A stretch of 64,000 bases of DNA from an uncultured Pelagibacteraceae bacterium (GTDB lineage Bacteria > Pseudomonadota > Alphaproteobacteria > Pelagibacterales > Pelagibacteraceae). The translations under genes and the position numbers were made by a program. Below are positions 45,380 through 55,265 of the stretch, in pieces. Positions within the stretch are counted from its first letter, which is position 1. The number at the start of each line of letters is the position of its first letter. Below the pieces are notes generated by a model. It did not search any database. It worked only from the letters and a program-made list of their open reading frames with translations, and was not told the origin of the DNA. The DNA is taken from the NCBI GenBank assembly GCA_902590535.1, contig CACIXF010000002.1, positions 68,105 through 132,104 of the forward strand, written 5' to 3'.

Positions 45380-47416
45380 ATGATAAACAGAGATTATTTG
45401 AAAAATTTAAATGATGCCCAAAAAGAAGCTGTTCTTCATCTAGATGGCCCACTTTTGATTGTGGCTGGGGCCGGATCTGGAAAAACAAAAGTTTTAACTT
45501 CTAGAATTGCCAATATTATTAAAGAAAAAAAGGCATTTCCAAATCAAATCTTAGCAGTAACATTTACAAATAAAGCTGCTAAAGAGATGCAAAACAGGGT
45601 TAGCAAAATACTTGGCTCCAAAGCAGTAGGACTTTCATGGCTAGGCACGTTTCATTCTATTTGTGCGAAATTATTGCGAAAACATGCTTCAGCAGCAAGC
45701 CTAAATTCTAATTTTACCATAGTAGACACAGATGATCAAATCAGACTAGTAAAAAATATTTGTAAGGCTGAAAATATTGACATCAAACAGTTGTCTCCCA
45801 GGTTTATATTAGCAATAATTGATCGTTGGAAAAATAAAGGATTCTATCCAAATGAAGTGGTGATTAATAAAAAAGATCTTTATGAAAAAACAATTCTTCC
45901 ACTATATAAAATTTATCAACAAAAATTAACTGACTTAAATTCTTGTGACTTTGGTGACCTCATATTGCATGCTGTTAAAATTTTAGAATTCAATTCAGAC
46001 ATTAGAGAAATATATTCAAAAAATTTTAAATATATCCTTGTTGATGAATATCAAGATACGAATTTTATACAAAGTAAATGGCTTAACCTATTGTCAGAAA
46101 AAAACAAAAATATTTGTTGTGTTGGAGATGACGATCAATCTATTTATAGCTGGAGAGGAGCAGAAATTAAAAATTTTTTAGAATTTGACCAAGTTTATGA
46201 AAATACAAGAGTAATTAGATTAGAACAAAATTATAGATCTTCGCAAAATATTTTAACAGTTGCTTCAAATCTTATTTCTAATAATCAAAATAGGGTTGGT
46301 AAAACATTAATTACTACTATGGATGAGGGTGATTTAGTTAAATTAAACTGTTTTAAAAATGGTAAAGATGAAGCAATAGGAGTTTCAGACGAAATAGAGA
46401 AAAATATAAAAAAAAAATTCTCTTATAATAACATCGCAATCCTAGTGAGAGCTATATTTCAAACACGTGAATTTGAAGAACGTTTCCTTAAAATTGGTAT
46501 GCCTTATAGAATATTAGGTGGGACAAAGTTTTATGAAAGAGCTGAGATAAAAGATTGCGTGGCTTATCTAAGGTTGATTAACCAAGAAAAAGATGATCTT
46601 GCTTTTGAAAGAATTGTTAACAACCCAAAAAGATCAATAGGAGATAGCACCTTAAAAAATATTCATGAATTTGCTAAGGAAAATAATTTAAATTTAGAAA
46701 GAGCTTCTATAAAAATGCTTGAACAAAATTTGATTAAACCAAAAGCTAAAATTGGTTTAAATTTATTTATTAATTCTCTAAGTAAATGGAGAAATGATAT
46801 AATAATCAAAAAATCAAACCACATTAAATTGTTACAAATTGTTTTAGACGAGTCTGGGTACTCAGCAATGTTAAAAAATAAAAAAGATGTAGATAACGAA
46901 AATAGATTAGAAAATATAAAAGAGTTATTAAGTGCTATGAAAGAATTTGATAATTTAGAAAGTTTTTTAGAGCATGTATCTTTAGCAACTTCAATAGATC
47001 AAGAATGGGACGGTGAAAAAATTAATATGATGACAATGCATGCTGCAAAAGGATTGGAGTTTGATGTTGTCTTTCTTCCAGGCTGGGAAGAAGGTTTGTT
47101 TCCTCACCAAAAATCTATTGAGGAAAAAGGTCAAAATGGCTTAGAGGAAGAAAGACGCTTGGCCTATGTAGGAATTACTAGGGCTAAGAAAAAAGCTATA
47201 ATATCTTTTTCTATGAATAGATTTTATCAAGGAGACTGGATAGACAGTATGGCCTCAAGGTTTATAGAAGAATTACCTGAAAAAAATATTGAGAAAAATT
47301 CTTTTTTTGATGAAGAAATGAGTAATGACGAAGATTTCGATTTTAATCAAGATTTTGAAATTGAAGAAGGCACTAGAAGTCCTGGGTGGATAAGATACCA
47401 GAAGAGAATTAAATGA
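45380..47416 (+). CDS. uvrD: UvrD/PcrA-type DNA helicase
   Basis: A 678-aa superfamily 1A 3'-5' helicase in nucleotide-excision and mismatch repair. Motifs in order: Q motif LNDAQKEAV, Walker A VAGAGSGKT (28-36), TFTNKAAKEM, LVDEYQDTN, GDDDQSIYSWRGA, YRILGGTKFYERAEIKD, MTMHAAKGLEFDVVFLPGWEEGLFPH and EERRLAYVGITRAKK. The C-terminal PGWIRYQKRIK is short, lacking the usual Tudor-like extension core. It overlaps pepP by 4 nt. Confidence 0.93.
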   Translation: MINRDYLKNLNDAQKEAVLHLDGPLLIVAGAGSGKTKVLTSRIANIIKEKKAFPNQILAVTFTNKAAKEMQNRVSKILGSKAVGLSWLGTFHSICAKLLRKHASAASLNSNFTIVDTDDQIRLVKNICKAENIDIKQLSPRFILAIIDRWKNKGFYPNEVVINKKDLYEKTILPLYKIYQQKLTDLNSCDFGDLILHAVKILEFNSDIREIYSKNFKYILVDEYQDTNFIQSKWLNLLSEKNKNICCVGDDDQSIYSWRGAEIKNFLEFDQVYENTRVIRLEQNYRSSQNILTVASNLISNNQNRVGKTLITTMDEGDLVKLNCFKNGKDEAIGVSDEIEKNIKKKFSYNNIAILVRAIFQTREFEERFLKIGMPYRILGGTKFYERAEIKDCVAYLRLINQEKDDLAFERIVNNPKRSIGDSTLKNIHEFAKENNLNLERASIKMLEQNLIKPKAKIGLNLFINSLSKWRNDIIIKKSNHIKLLQIVLDESGYSAMLKNKKDVDNENRLENIKELLSAMKEFDNLESFLEHVSLATSIDQEWDGEKINMMTMHAAKGLEFDVVFLPGWEEGLFPHQKSIEEKGQNGLEEERRLAYVGITRAKKKAIISFSMNRFYQGDWIDSMASRFIEELPEKNIEKNSFFDEEMSNDEDFDFNQDFEIEEGTRSPGWIRYQKRIK

Positions 47417-49107
47417 TGAAAAACATTCAAATATTAAGAAAAAAATTTGAGAAACATAAAATTGACGGATATATAATTCCAAAAAATGATGAATATTTTA
47501 CTGAATATTCGAAAATTAATAGATTACAAATTATTTCAAATTTCAGTGGCTCTGCGGGATTAGCTATAATATTAAAAAATAAAAACTATCTCTTTACTGA
47601 TGGAAGATATACAATTCAAAGTCAGACTGAAAGTGGAAAAAATTTTAAAATTCTTGGATTTGAAAAATTATTAAACTGTAATTTATTTAAAAATTTAACC
47701 TTAGGCATTGATCCAAAATTATTTACAAATTCTCAAATTAAAAAATTTTTTTTAAAAAACAATAAAATTAAATGCATAAATAAAAATTTAATTGATGAGA
47801 TTAAAAAACAAAGAGAGAACTTTAAAATCCCTTTTTTTTCATTAAATCAAAATATCGTCGGTGAGAGTACCATTTCAAAAATTAAAAAAATTTCAAAATA
47901 TCTAAAAAAAAATAAATCAGATTATATTTTTATAAGTGCTCCAGAAAATGTTGCATGGATATTAAATATTAGAGGAGGAGATGGACCGAATAGCCCTATT
48001 CCCAATTCAAGATTAATAATAAGCAAAACAAAAAAAATATTATTAATCAGTAAAATGGAAAAGTGTAGAAACTTAATAAAAAATAAAACAATTAAATTAA
48101 ATCAATTTTTAGATATAAATAAATTACCGGATAAATTATTTAAACTTAAAGGAAAAAAATTCATTATTGATGATAAATCATGTTCAATTTTTTACGAAAA
48201 ACTAATTAATTCAAAATTTAAAATTGTTAATAGAGAAGACCCTTCTTATCTTTTAAAAGCAATAAAAAATAAAGTAGAAATTAATAATATGATTAAAGCC
48301 CATATTTTAGATGGAGTAGCCTTAACAAAATTTATTTATTGGATTAAAGAAATTAATAAAAATAAAATTACTGAAGTAGAAGCAGCTAAAAAATTAGAAA
48401 GATTTAGAAAAATGAATAAAAGTTTTCTTTATCCAAGTTTTGATACAATTGCAGGTTCAGGTAAAAATGGTGCTATTGTACATTATCGTGCAAAAAAAGA
48501 AAATTGTAGTAGTATCAATAAAAAAGATATTTTTCTTTGCGATTCAGGTGGACAATATAAATACGGTACAACAGATGTAACAAGAACAATTTGCTTTACC
48601 AATCAAAGTCAAAAAATAAAAAATATTTTTACTAAAGTTTTAAAAGGACATATTGCTGTTGCAACAACTAATATTAATAAAAATAATATTGGAAAAAAAA
48701 TTGACAAAAGAGCAAGACAATTTTTAAAAGAGAGCAATTTAGATTATACGCATGGTACTGGCCATGGGGTTGGTTTTTTTCTAAATGTTCATGAGGGGCC
48801 ACAATCAATAACAAAAATAAACAAAGTTAAAATAAAACCAGGAATGGTTTTAAGTAATGAACCTGGTTACTATAAAAAGAACTATTTTGGAATAAGAATA
48901 GAAAATTTAGTTTATGTAGACAAAAAAAATGGAAAAGTATTTTTTAAAAATTTAACAATGGCACCCATTGAAAAAGACTTAATTAATTTTGATTTGATGA
49001 CAGTTTCCGAGAAAAATTATTTATTTAAATATCATTTAGATGTTTACTCAAAAATTTCAAAATATTTAAATAAAAAAGAAAAAAAATGGTTAGCTAGTCT
49101 TATTTAA
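47413..49107 (+). CDS. pepP: Xaa-Pro aminopeptidase (M24B)
   Basis: A 564-aa three-domain metallopeptidase: N-terminal creatinase-like domains with FSGSAGLAIILKNKNYLFTDGRY, then the pita-bread catalytic domain with metal ligands in FLCDSGGQYKYGTTDVTRT (two Asp), GTGHGVGFFLNVHEGPQ (His), NEPGYY (Glu) and RIENLVYV (Glu). Removes the first residue before proline in peptides, useful for organisms living on dissolved protein. Start overlaps the helicase stop (ATGATGA). Overlaps ligA by 18 nt at its end. Confidence 0.9.
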   Translation: MMKNIQILRKKFEKHKIDGYIIPKNDEYFTEYSKINRLQIISNFSGSAGLAIILKNKNYLFTDGRYTIQSQTESGKNFKILGFEKLLNCNLFKNLTLGIDPKLFTNSQIKKFFLKNNKIKCINKNLIDEIKKQRENFKIPFFSLNQNIVGESTISKIKKISKYLKKNKSDYIFISAPENVAWILNIRGGDGPNSPIPNSRLIISKTKKILLISKMEKCRNLIKNKTIKLNQFLDINKLPDKLFKLKGKKFIIDDKSCSIFYEKLINSKFKIVNREDPSYLLKAIKNKVEINNMIKAHILDGVALTKFIYWIKEINKNKITEVEAAKKLERFRKMNKSFLYPSFDTIAGSGKNGAIVHYRAKKENCSSINKKDIFLCDSGGQYKYGTTDVTRTICFTNQSQKIKNIFTKVLKGHIAVATTNINKNNIGKKIDKRARQFLKESNLDYTHGTGHGVGFFLNVHEGPQSITKINKVKIKPGMVLSNEPGYYKKNYFGIRIENLVYVDKKNGKVFFKNLTMAPIEKDLINFDLMTVSEKNYLFKYHLDVYSKISKYLNKKEKKWLASLI

Positions 49108-51120
49108 AATTTTTAAAAACTCATCTTGATTTATAATTTTAATTTTAAGTTCTTTCGCACTCTCTACTTTTCTTTTAGTTGGTTTTTCGCCGATAATTAA
49201 ATAATTAAGTTTCTTTGACACAATACTTGCTGTAATACCTGAATTTTCCTCAATTAGCGATTTTGCTTCTGCTCTACTAATACCATTTAATTTTCCAGTT
49301 ACTAAAAATGATTGATTTTTGAGCAGGCCATTATTTTTTATGATTGAGGCATTTTTTACTATTAAAATTTTTTCTAACTCATTCAACACTTGTAAATTTA
49401 TTTCATTTCCAAAAAACCTTTTAATTGATTTTACTTGTGTTTCGCCAATCCCATCAATATTTAATAAATCTTCATATTTTTTTGTTTTAGATAGGTTTTT
49501 AAATTTTGAAAAAGATACAAAATGTTTAGACAATAATTTTGCATTTTCCAATCCTATGTGCCTTATACCTAAGGAATATATAAATCTTTCCAAAGATATA
49601 TTTTTTTTTTGATCTATAGAATACTTTAAATTTTTAACAGATAATGCTCCCCAACCTTCAAGTTTTTCTACCTTATCATAATCTAATTGGAATATATCTT
49701 GCGGAAATTTTATAAATTTTAATTTATAAAATCCTTCAATTATTTTTTTTCCTAAACCATCTATATTAAATGCTTCTTTAGAAACAAAATGTTTTAATTT
49801 TTCAATTGAAATTTTTTTACAATAATAATCCTCACTAGAACACCTCCTAACAGCATCAGTTTTCTTTGTTAAAGTATTAAATTCCTTAATTGTTTCTGAT
49901 CCACATGAAGGGCATTTATTTGGAAATTCAAATTTTTTGCTATTTTTTAATCTTTTAGTCGTATCAACTGAAAGTATATGAGGTATAACATCACCTGCTC
50001 TTTCTATAACAGCTGTATCACCAATTCTTATATCTTTTCTATTTATCTCATCTTCATTATGCAGTGTTGCATTAGATACAATAACTCCTCCAATATTTAT
50101 AGGTTTAATTTTTGCAACTGGAGTTAATGCTCCAGTTCTGCCAACTTGGATTTCAATATCTAGTATTTTAGAAACTGCTTTATTAGATGAAAATTTATGA
50201 GCAATTGCCCATCTTGGGGCACTAGCTACATTCCCCAATCTTTTTTGCATAGCAAAATCGTTAACTTTATAAACTATACCATCTATATCAAAGTTTAAGT
50301 TTGCTCTTTTTTTTTCAATTTCATTATAGTTTTTAATTAAATTTTTTACTCCACAAATTATTTTATTTAATGGATTTGTTTTAAATCCCCATTCACTTAA
50401 TTTTTTAATAAAATCAGATTGGTTTTCTACCAACAATCCTTTTTCGTATCCGAAAGTATATGCAATAAACTTCAATGGGATTTTTTGCGTATCATTTGGA
50501 TTTTTTTGTCTTAGAGAGCCAGACGCTGCATTTCTAGGATTTGCAAATTTGTAATTTAAATTTGCAAAGTCGCTATTTTGAATAAACACCTCTCCTCTAA
50601 TATCTATTTCTTCAGGAAAATCTTTAGATGAAATTACTTTTGGAATATCGCTTATAGTTGCAAGATTTTCTGTAATATCTTCTCCCTCTTTTCCATCTCC
50701 TCTAGAAAGTCCCTTATAAAATTTTCTATTTTTATATGTTAAAGAAGCAGATATCCCATCAATTTTAGGTTCTGCATTATAGTAAATTTTAATTTTTTCT
50801 TCTAATGATAAAAAATTTTTAATTTTTTTTTCAAAATTATCTAAATCTTTTTCAGAAAAAGCATTGCCTAAAGAGAGCATTGGAACTTTATGAGCAACTT
50901 TTTTAAAATTTTTTGAAGGTTTAAAACCTACGTTTTCTGATGGAGAAAATTTAGAATTTAGAAAAGAATGATTTTTTTCTAATTTTAAAATATCTTTTTT
51001 CAAGGTATCATAAACGTCGTCAGATACTAAAGATATATTTTTATCATAATAACTCTCGTTATATTTTTTTATTAGTTTTATTTTAAAACTATAATTTTTT
51101 TTGATTGTTTTTTTTTCCAT
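49090..51120 (-). CDS. ligA: NAD-dependent DNA ligase
   Basis: Seals nicks using NAD+. The ATG at 51120 gives 676 aa; a TTG nine nt upstream is less likely. Domains in order: Ia (YYDKNISLVSDDVYD), adenylation site with K119 in AEPKIDG, OB fold, zinc finger CPSCGSE ... CSSEDYYC, helix-hairpin-helix (LEGWGALSV, NIDGIGETQ) and C-terminal BRCT (GLLKNQSFLVTGKLNGISR). It is the last gene of the dcw-lpxC-bamD run, with one nt between bamD stop and its ATG. Confidence 0.95.
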   Translation of the reverse strand: MEKKTIKKNYSFKIKLIKKYNESYYDKNISLVSDDVYDTLKKDILKLEKNHSFLNSKFSPSENVGFKPSKNFKKVAHKVPMLSLGNAFSEKDLDNFEKKIKNFLSLEEKIKIYYNAEPKIDGISASLTYKNRKFYKGLSRGDGKEGEDITENLATISDIPKVISSKDFPEEIDIRGEVFIQNSDFANLNYKFANPRNAASGSLRQKNPNDTQKIPLKFIAYTFGYEKGLLVENQSDFIKKLSEWGFKTNPLNKIICGVKNLIKNYNEIEKKRANLNFDIDGIVYKVNDFAMQKRLGNVASAPRWAIAHKFSSNKAVSKILDIEIQVGRTGALTPVAKIKPINIGGVIVSNATLHNEDEINRKDIRIGDTAVIERAGDVIPHILSVDTTKRLKNSKKFEFPNKCPSCGSETIKEFNTLTKKTDAVRRCSSEDYYCKKISIEKLKHFVSKEAFNIDGLGKKIIEGFYKLKFIKFPQDIFQLDYDKVEKLEGWGALSVKNLKYSIDQKKNISLERFIYSLGIRHIGLENAKLLSKHFVSFSKFKNLSKTKKYEDLLNIDGIGETQVKSIKRFFGNEINLQVLNELEKILIVKNASIIKNNGLLKNQSFLVTGKLNGISRAEAKSLIEENSGITASIVSKKLNYLIIGEKPTKRKVESAKELKIKIINQDEFLKILNKTS

Positions 51121-51121
51121 C

Positions 51122-51967
51122 TCATTCAATAAGAGTTTTGAATTTTCTCAATATAAAATTACTTTTTTTATTTTTTTTCAAATTTTCTTTCTTTTGATTT
51201 TCATAAGTTTTATCAAATAATGAATAGGATTTTTCGTACCATAATGATGATTGATAATTATATCCTAATAAATTGGCGTACTTTAATGACTCTTCCTTAA
51301 GGCCTAAAATATAATATATTTCAACTAATCTATGTAAAGCTTCCTCGGTATAAATTGTTTGATCAAACTCATCAATAACTCTCTTAAACCTGTTGATTGC
51401 TGGTATCCATTTTTTTCTATCAAAATAATACCTTCCAAGATAAATTTCTTTGGAAGCAAGAATGTCTTCAATAGCATCTAATTTGAATTCAGCATCTAGC
51501 GCATATTCGGTATTTGGAAACTTCTTAATTAATTCTAAAAAAGTTTTTTTTGAATTAATTATAGATTGTAAATCTTTTTTCTCATCTACAATTTGCTCAT
51601 AGTAAGAAATACCTAACAAATAATATGCATAACTCAAATCTTTGTGATTTTTATAAATTTTAATAAATCGAATTAATTCTGCAATTGCATCTTCATAATA
51701 ATCTTGTTTATAATACGAATACGCTGCCATCAGAGCTGATTTAGGTGCCCAATCTGATTGTGGAAAAAGTATTTCTGCCTCATTAAATTTTTTTGCAGCA
51801 AAAAGAACATCATTGACTTCTAAAGCTTTAACGCCTTCGTTATATGCTTCTTGGACTTGAAGTTCCAAACTTTTCTCTTTTATAACAGATTTTTTTATTT
51901 CTTTTTTTGAGCAAGATATAACAAAAAGTGCTAAAACTAATATAATCAAAAAATTTTTTGAATTCAT
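51122..51967 (-). CDS. bamD: Outer membrane assembly lipoprotein BamD
   Basis: A 281-aa lipoprotein (signal peptide with lipobox VISC, lipidated C19) made of TPR-like repeats: VQEAYNEGVKALEVNDVLFAAKKFNEAE, SALMAAYSYYKQDYYEDAIAELIRFIK, LSYAYYLLGISYYEQIVD and TEEALHRLVEIYYILGLKEESLKYANLLGYNY. It is the essential partner of BamA in inserting outer-membrane beta-barrels. Position between lpxC and ligA is typical of alphaproteobacteria. Confidence 0.93.
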   Translation of the reverse strand: MNSKNFLIILVLALFVISCSKKEIKKSVIKEKSLELQVQEAYNEGVKALEVNDVLFAAKKFNEAEILFPQSDWAPKSALMAAYSYYKQDYYEDAIAELIRFIKIYKNHKDLSYAYYLLGISYYEQIVDEKKDLQSIINSKKTFLELIKKFPNTEYALDAEFKLDAIEDILASKEIYLGRYYFDRKKWIPAINRFKRVIDEFDQTIYTEEALHRLVEIYYILGLKEESLKYANLLGYNYQSSLWYEKSYSLFDKTYENQKKENLKKNKKSNFILRKFKTLIE

Positions 51968-52018
51968 AATGAGTTAGTACTTTTATATAAGAATTTTTGA
52001 AATTTATCCTTAATTTAT

Positions 52019-52939
52019 TTAAGCTATAGATCTGAGGATGTTTCTATTAATTAAAGTATGTGAAAGATTTTTTTCTTTTATTTCTAAAACTGAAAAATTT
52101 TCATTATTTTCAAAAACTTTTCTTAATAATTGATTAGTTAAGAAATGACCACCACGTGAACATTTTACAGATGCAACCATTCTGTAACCAGTTGTGTATA
52201 AATCTCCAATACAATCAAGTATTTTATGGTTAACAAATTCCTTTTCATTTCTTAAACCACCAGGATTTAAAATTTCATTATCTTTAACTACTATCGCATT
52301 ATCTAAACTTCCACCTTTAGCTAAACCGTTTTTTTTTATTAACTCAATATCTTCAAATAAACAAAAAGTTCTAGAGTTATAAACATCTGTAAGGTCATCC
52401 TCATAAACTTTAAATTTATTTCTTTGATTACCAATTATTTTATTTTTATAATTAAGTTCAAAATCTATATCCAAGGTTAATGTTGCGGGTTTGATAGAAA
52501 TATATCTATTGCCATCAATAAATTTGATTTCTTTATTTATTTTTATAATCTTTATAGGGGTATCACTAATTTTAATTCCAGCTAAAATAATCTTCTCAAT
52601 AAAATTTTTAGCTGACCCATCTAAAATTGGAACTTCCTCGTTATCTATTTCAATCAAAGCATTATCAATCCCTAAACCAAATAATGCACCCATTAAATGT
52701 TCTATAGTTGAAACTTTAACTCCAAATTCATTTTCGATAGTTGTGTTCAGTGATGTGCTTGTTACATTCATAAAACTAGGATAGACAAAATTGTTATTTT
52801 CTAAATCAACTCTTTTAAAAACAATACCTGAATTTGGTTCACCTGGCTTTATACATAAATTTACATTATGACCACTATGAAGAGCAATTCCGCTGAATAA
52901 AACATTAGATTTAACTGTTTTTTGAGTTAGATATGACAT
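52019..52939 (-). CDS. lpxC: UDP-3-O-acyl-N-acetylglucosamine deacetylase LpxC
   Basis: Committed step of lipid A synthesis; zinc amidase. Starting at ATG 52939 (MSYLTQKTVKSNVLFSGIALHSGHNV) it has 306 aa, the normal length. Zinc ligands and catalysis: H in STIEHLMGALFG, H and D in FVNHKILDCIGDLY, and the catalytic H in RGGHFLTNQLL. It implies a lipopolysaccharide outer membrane. It follows the ftsA-like gene by 64 nt; ftsZ, which normally lies between, is absent. Confidence 0.95.
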   Translation of the reverse strand: MSYLTQKTVKSNVLFSGIALHSGHNVNLCIKPGEPNSGIVFKRVDLENNNFVYPSFMNVTSTSLNTTIENEFGVKVSTIEHLMGALFGLGIDNALIEIDNEEVPILDGSAKNFIEKIILAGIKISDTPIKIIKINKEIKFIDGNRYISIKPATLTLDIDFELNYKNKIIGNQRNKFKVYEDDLTDVYNSRTFCLFEDIELIKKNGLAKGGSLDNAIVVKDNEILNPGGLRNEKEFVNHKILDCIGDLYTTGYRMVASVKCSRGGHFLTNQLLRKVFENNENFSVLEIKEKNLSHTLINRNILRSIA

Positions 52940-53003
52940 CAAATGTTTGTAAATCTAATTACAGATAATTTAAAAACAACTAATGTTACCGTAAAAAACA
53001 GTT

Positions 53004-53705
53004 TTAGCTGAAAAGTTGAAAAAATTTTTCAAAAAAACCCAATTTTTTTGTACTTTTTAGTATAAATGCAACCTCATTTTCATTGTGACCATTCAAAATC
53101 ATATGTGTCATTTCAGATAGTTCTATATCGTCATTAAAACTATTTTTAACATAACCACCATCTACATATCTGGTAATTTTAATTTGGTAATTTTCTAAAA
53201 TTTTATTTAAATCGTAAATAATTTTTTTCGGAATAAATTTAAATTCAATTTCTAATGCAAGATTTTCACATTTCATATTTTCATGAAATGATTTGTAGCT
53301 TTTACCATTAAAAAAATATTTTTTAATTACCATGTGCATGATTTCTTGATCCTGATAATTCTCTCTAAATAAATCCTTACACTCAATTAGTAAATTTTCG
53401 AGGTATTTTTTTGTAACAGAAATATCGTAATTTTTTTTTTTTATTCCAATTTCTAAATTTAGAATTTTTTCATTTTCAAATATAAGGAATATATTTTCAA
53501 CAAATTTTCCACTCAATTTTTCAATTTTAAAAATATTATTATCAAGAAATTTTTTTAAATTATCTAGATTTAGAAATTTACTATTTTTATCTATAAAAAG
53601 CTCTTCTTTATATAAATTTATTAAATTCTTTTTATCAAACAAATATATTCCAAATTTATCAGGTGAAATACATAAGTAATATTCTAATTCTAAATCTTTA
53701 TTCAT
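53004..53705 (-). CDS. Truncated FtsA-like protein in the ftsA position
   Basis: A 233-aa protein between ftsQ and lpxC, exactly where ftsA normally is. Residues about 68-190 read like the FtsA SHS2 (1C) domain: strand FVENIFLIFENEKI, helix DISVTKKYLENLLIECKDLF, strand QEIMHMVIKKYFFNGK, a second strand block NLALEIEFKFIPKKIIYDLNKILENYQIKI and GGYVKNSF. The final 16 residues (STKKLGFFEKFFQLFS) form an amphipathic helix like FtsA's membrane-targeting tail. The ATP-binding subdomains 2A/2B and the phosphate motifs of actin-fold proteins are absent. It overlaps ftsQ by 8 nt. The FtsA relation is by eye and position, not by search. Confidence 0.6.
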   Translation of the reverse strand: MNKDLELEYYLCISPDKFGIYLFDKKNLINLYKEELFIDKNSKFLNLDNLKKFLDNNIFKIEKLSGKFVENIFLIFENEKILNLEIGIKKKNYDISVTKKYLENLLIECKDLFRENYQDQEIMHMVIKKYFFNGKSYKSFHENMKCENLALEIEFKFIPKKIIYDLNKILENYQIKITRYVDGGYVKNSFNDDIELSEMTHMILNGHNENEVAFILKSTKKLGFFEKFFQLFS

Positions 53706-54369
53706 TCAAAATAATCTGGTTTTCTATTCTACCATCAATAATATTTATGCTCTCTACCTTATAATTTTCTAAAAATTCATATAGATAATTTAATGTTTCG
53801 TATGTAGGGTTATTTGGTAGCTTTAATAAAGTATCATCTTCAAGCTTTAAGTCCCATCTTTTTGATGGAAAAAAATAAAAATCTTTAATTTGTTTGTATG
53901 AAATTTTAGACTCATCTATAATTTTTTTAAATTTTAGAAATTCATTAATATTTGGTTTTCCGAAAATATATGGTAGCTCACTGTAATCTGATTTACTTAA
54001 TGTTAACTTGCCATTTGACCCAATTAAAAAAGTTTTTCCTTTATTGTTAATTTTTGCATAAAAGTTAGTTTTCTCAATCTTAATATTAATTGTAGATGGA
54101 TATTTTTTGAATACTTCATATCTTTCAATTAATGAGTTTGAATTTAGTAATTTTACAATTTCATTTTTATTAATAAAAAAAATATTTTCTAAGCCAAGAT
54201 TTTGAATGTCACTCAAAAGTTTTTGATTATCATTTTCATTTAATCCTGAAATGTTTATTTTCTGGGTTTTATTAAATTTAAAATTATTTACTGAGTTATT
54301 ACTTATGGAAGAGACAATTATAAGTAAAAAAAAATAAACTAATATTTTTTTACTTTTTCTTTGATGCAT
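53698..54369 (-). CDS. ftsQ: Cell division protein FtsQ
   Basis: A 223-aa bitopic protein: basic head, one membrane helix (about residues 8-25, ILVYFFLLIIVSSI), a POTRA domain starting KTQKINISGLNENDNQKLLSDIQNLGLENIFFINKNEI-like sequence, then the beta region with SNGKLTLSKSDYSELPYIFG. It links early and late divisome proteins. It is short for alphaproteobacteria, where FtsQ often exceeds 270 aa. Start overlaps ddl by 20 nt. Confidence 0.85.
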   Translation of the reverse strand: MHQRKSKKILVYFFLLIIVSSISNNSVNNFKFNKTQKINISGLNENDNQKLLSDIQNLGLENIFFINKNEIVKLLNSNSLIERYEVFKKYPSTINIKIEKTNFYAKINNKGKTFLIGSNGKLTLSKSDYSELPYIFGKPNINEFLKFKKIIDESKISYKQIKDFYFFPSKRWDLKLEDDTLLKLPNNPTYETLNYLYEFLENYKVESINIIDGRIENQIILNE

Positions 54370-55264
54370 TCTTCAACATCCATTCAATTAATTTTATAAA
54401 ATTTATACCTTTATATAATGCTATCTCAGGAACAAGTGATAATTTGGTCATACCAGGTTGAGTATTAATTTCTAATAAATAAAAATCTCCATTAAAATAT
54501 TTAAAATCAGATCTTGTTACGCCTCTGCAACCAATTATTTTATGTGCTTTAAAAGCTATATTCATTAATTGATTAAATTTAAATTGAGTTAAATCAACAG
54601 GAATAATATGCTTAGTCTTTGCTTTTGAATCATATTTTGCTTGATAATCATAAAATTTTCTTTTTGGTTTAAGTTCAATCGCTCCCAATTTTCTTTCTCC
54701 CATTATTGCGACTTGTATTTCTCTTCCAGCTATAAATTGCTCAATCATAACTTTTTTGTAACTTTTAAGTTTGTAAAGAATATTCTTTAAATTTGACTTC
54801 TCACTAATATAAACATTAACACTTGAACCTTCATTTAAAGGTTTAACAACAACTGGAAATTTTAATTTTTTTGTTATTTGCTTAATTAAATCAGATATTT
54901 TTTCTTCATATGAATACGTTATAAATTTTGGAGTTTTTATTTTATGTTTAATAAAAATTTTTTTTGAAATTTCCTTATCCATTGCAATTGATGAGGCTAT
55001 TACACCAGAATGAGTATATGGAATTTTGAATCTCTCTAAAATAGATTGAATATACCCATCCTCACCAAACTGACCATGTAATGCATTGAAAATTACGCTT
55101 GGTTTAAAAGTTTTTATGTTTTTTTCTAAATTATTATCTGGTTCAGAAATTTTTACCTTGTAACCATTTCTTGTTAATTCTTTAGCAACCTGTTGACCTG
55201 TATCAAGACTGATTAACCTCTCTTTAGAAATTCCTCCAGACAGTATAAGTACTTTTTTTTTCAA
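54350..55264 (-). CDS. ddl: D-alanine-D-alanine ligase
   Basis: Makes D-Ala-D-Ala for MurF. The 304-aa ATP-grasp enzyme shows LSGGISKERLISLDTG, ALHGQFGEDGYIQSILE, YTHSGVIASSIAMDKEISK, VVKPLNEGSSVNVY, EQFIAGREIQVAIMG and YLLEINTQPGMTKLSLVPE. It follows the murB stop by one nt and precedes ftsQ as in other proteobacterial dcw clusters. Confidence 0.95.
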   Translation of the reverse strand: MKKKVLILSGGISKERLISLDTGQQVAKELTRNGYKVKISEPDNNLEKNIKTFKPSVIFNALHGQFGEDGYIQSILERFKIPYTHSGVIASSIAMDKEISKKIFIKHKIKTPKFITYSYEEKISDLIKQITKKLKFPVVVKPLNEGSSVNVYISEKSNLKNILYKLKSYKKVMIEQFIAGREIQVAIMGERKLGAIELKPKRKFYDYQAKYDSKAKTKHIIPVDLTQFKFNQLMNIAFKAHKIIGCRGVTRSDFKYFNGDFYLLEINTQPGMTKLSLVPEIALYKGINFIKLIEWMLKNASKKK

Positions 55265-55265
55265 T

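Noticed and set aside
52491..52784. 97-codon plus-strand frame opposite lpxC
   Set aside because: Antisense shadow of a conserved gene; no ribosome binding site or recognisable product.
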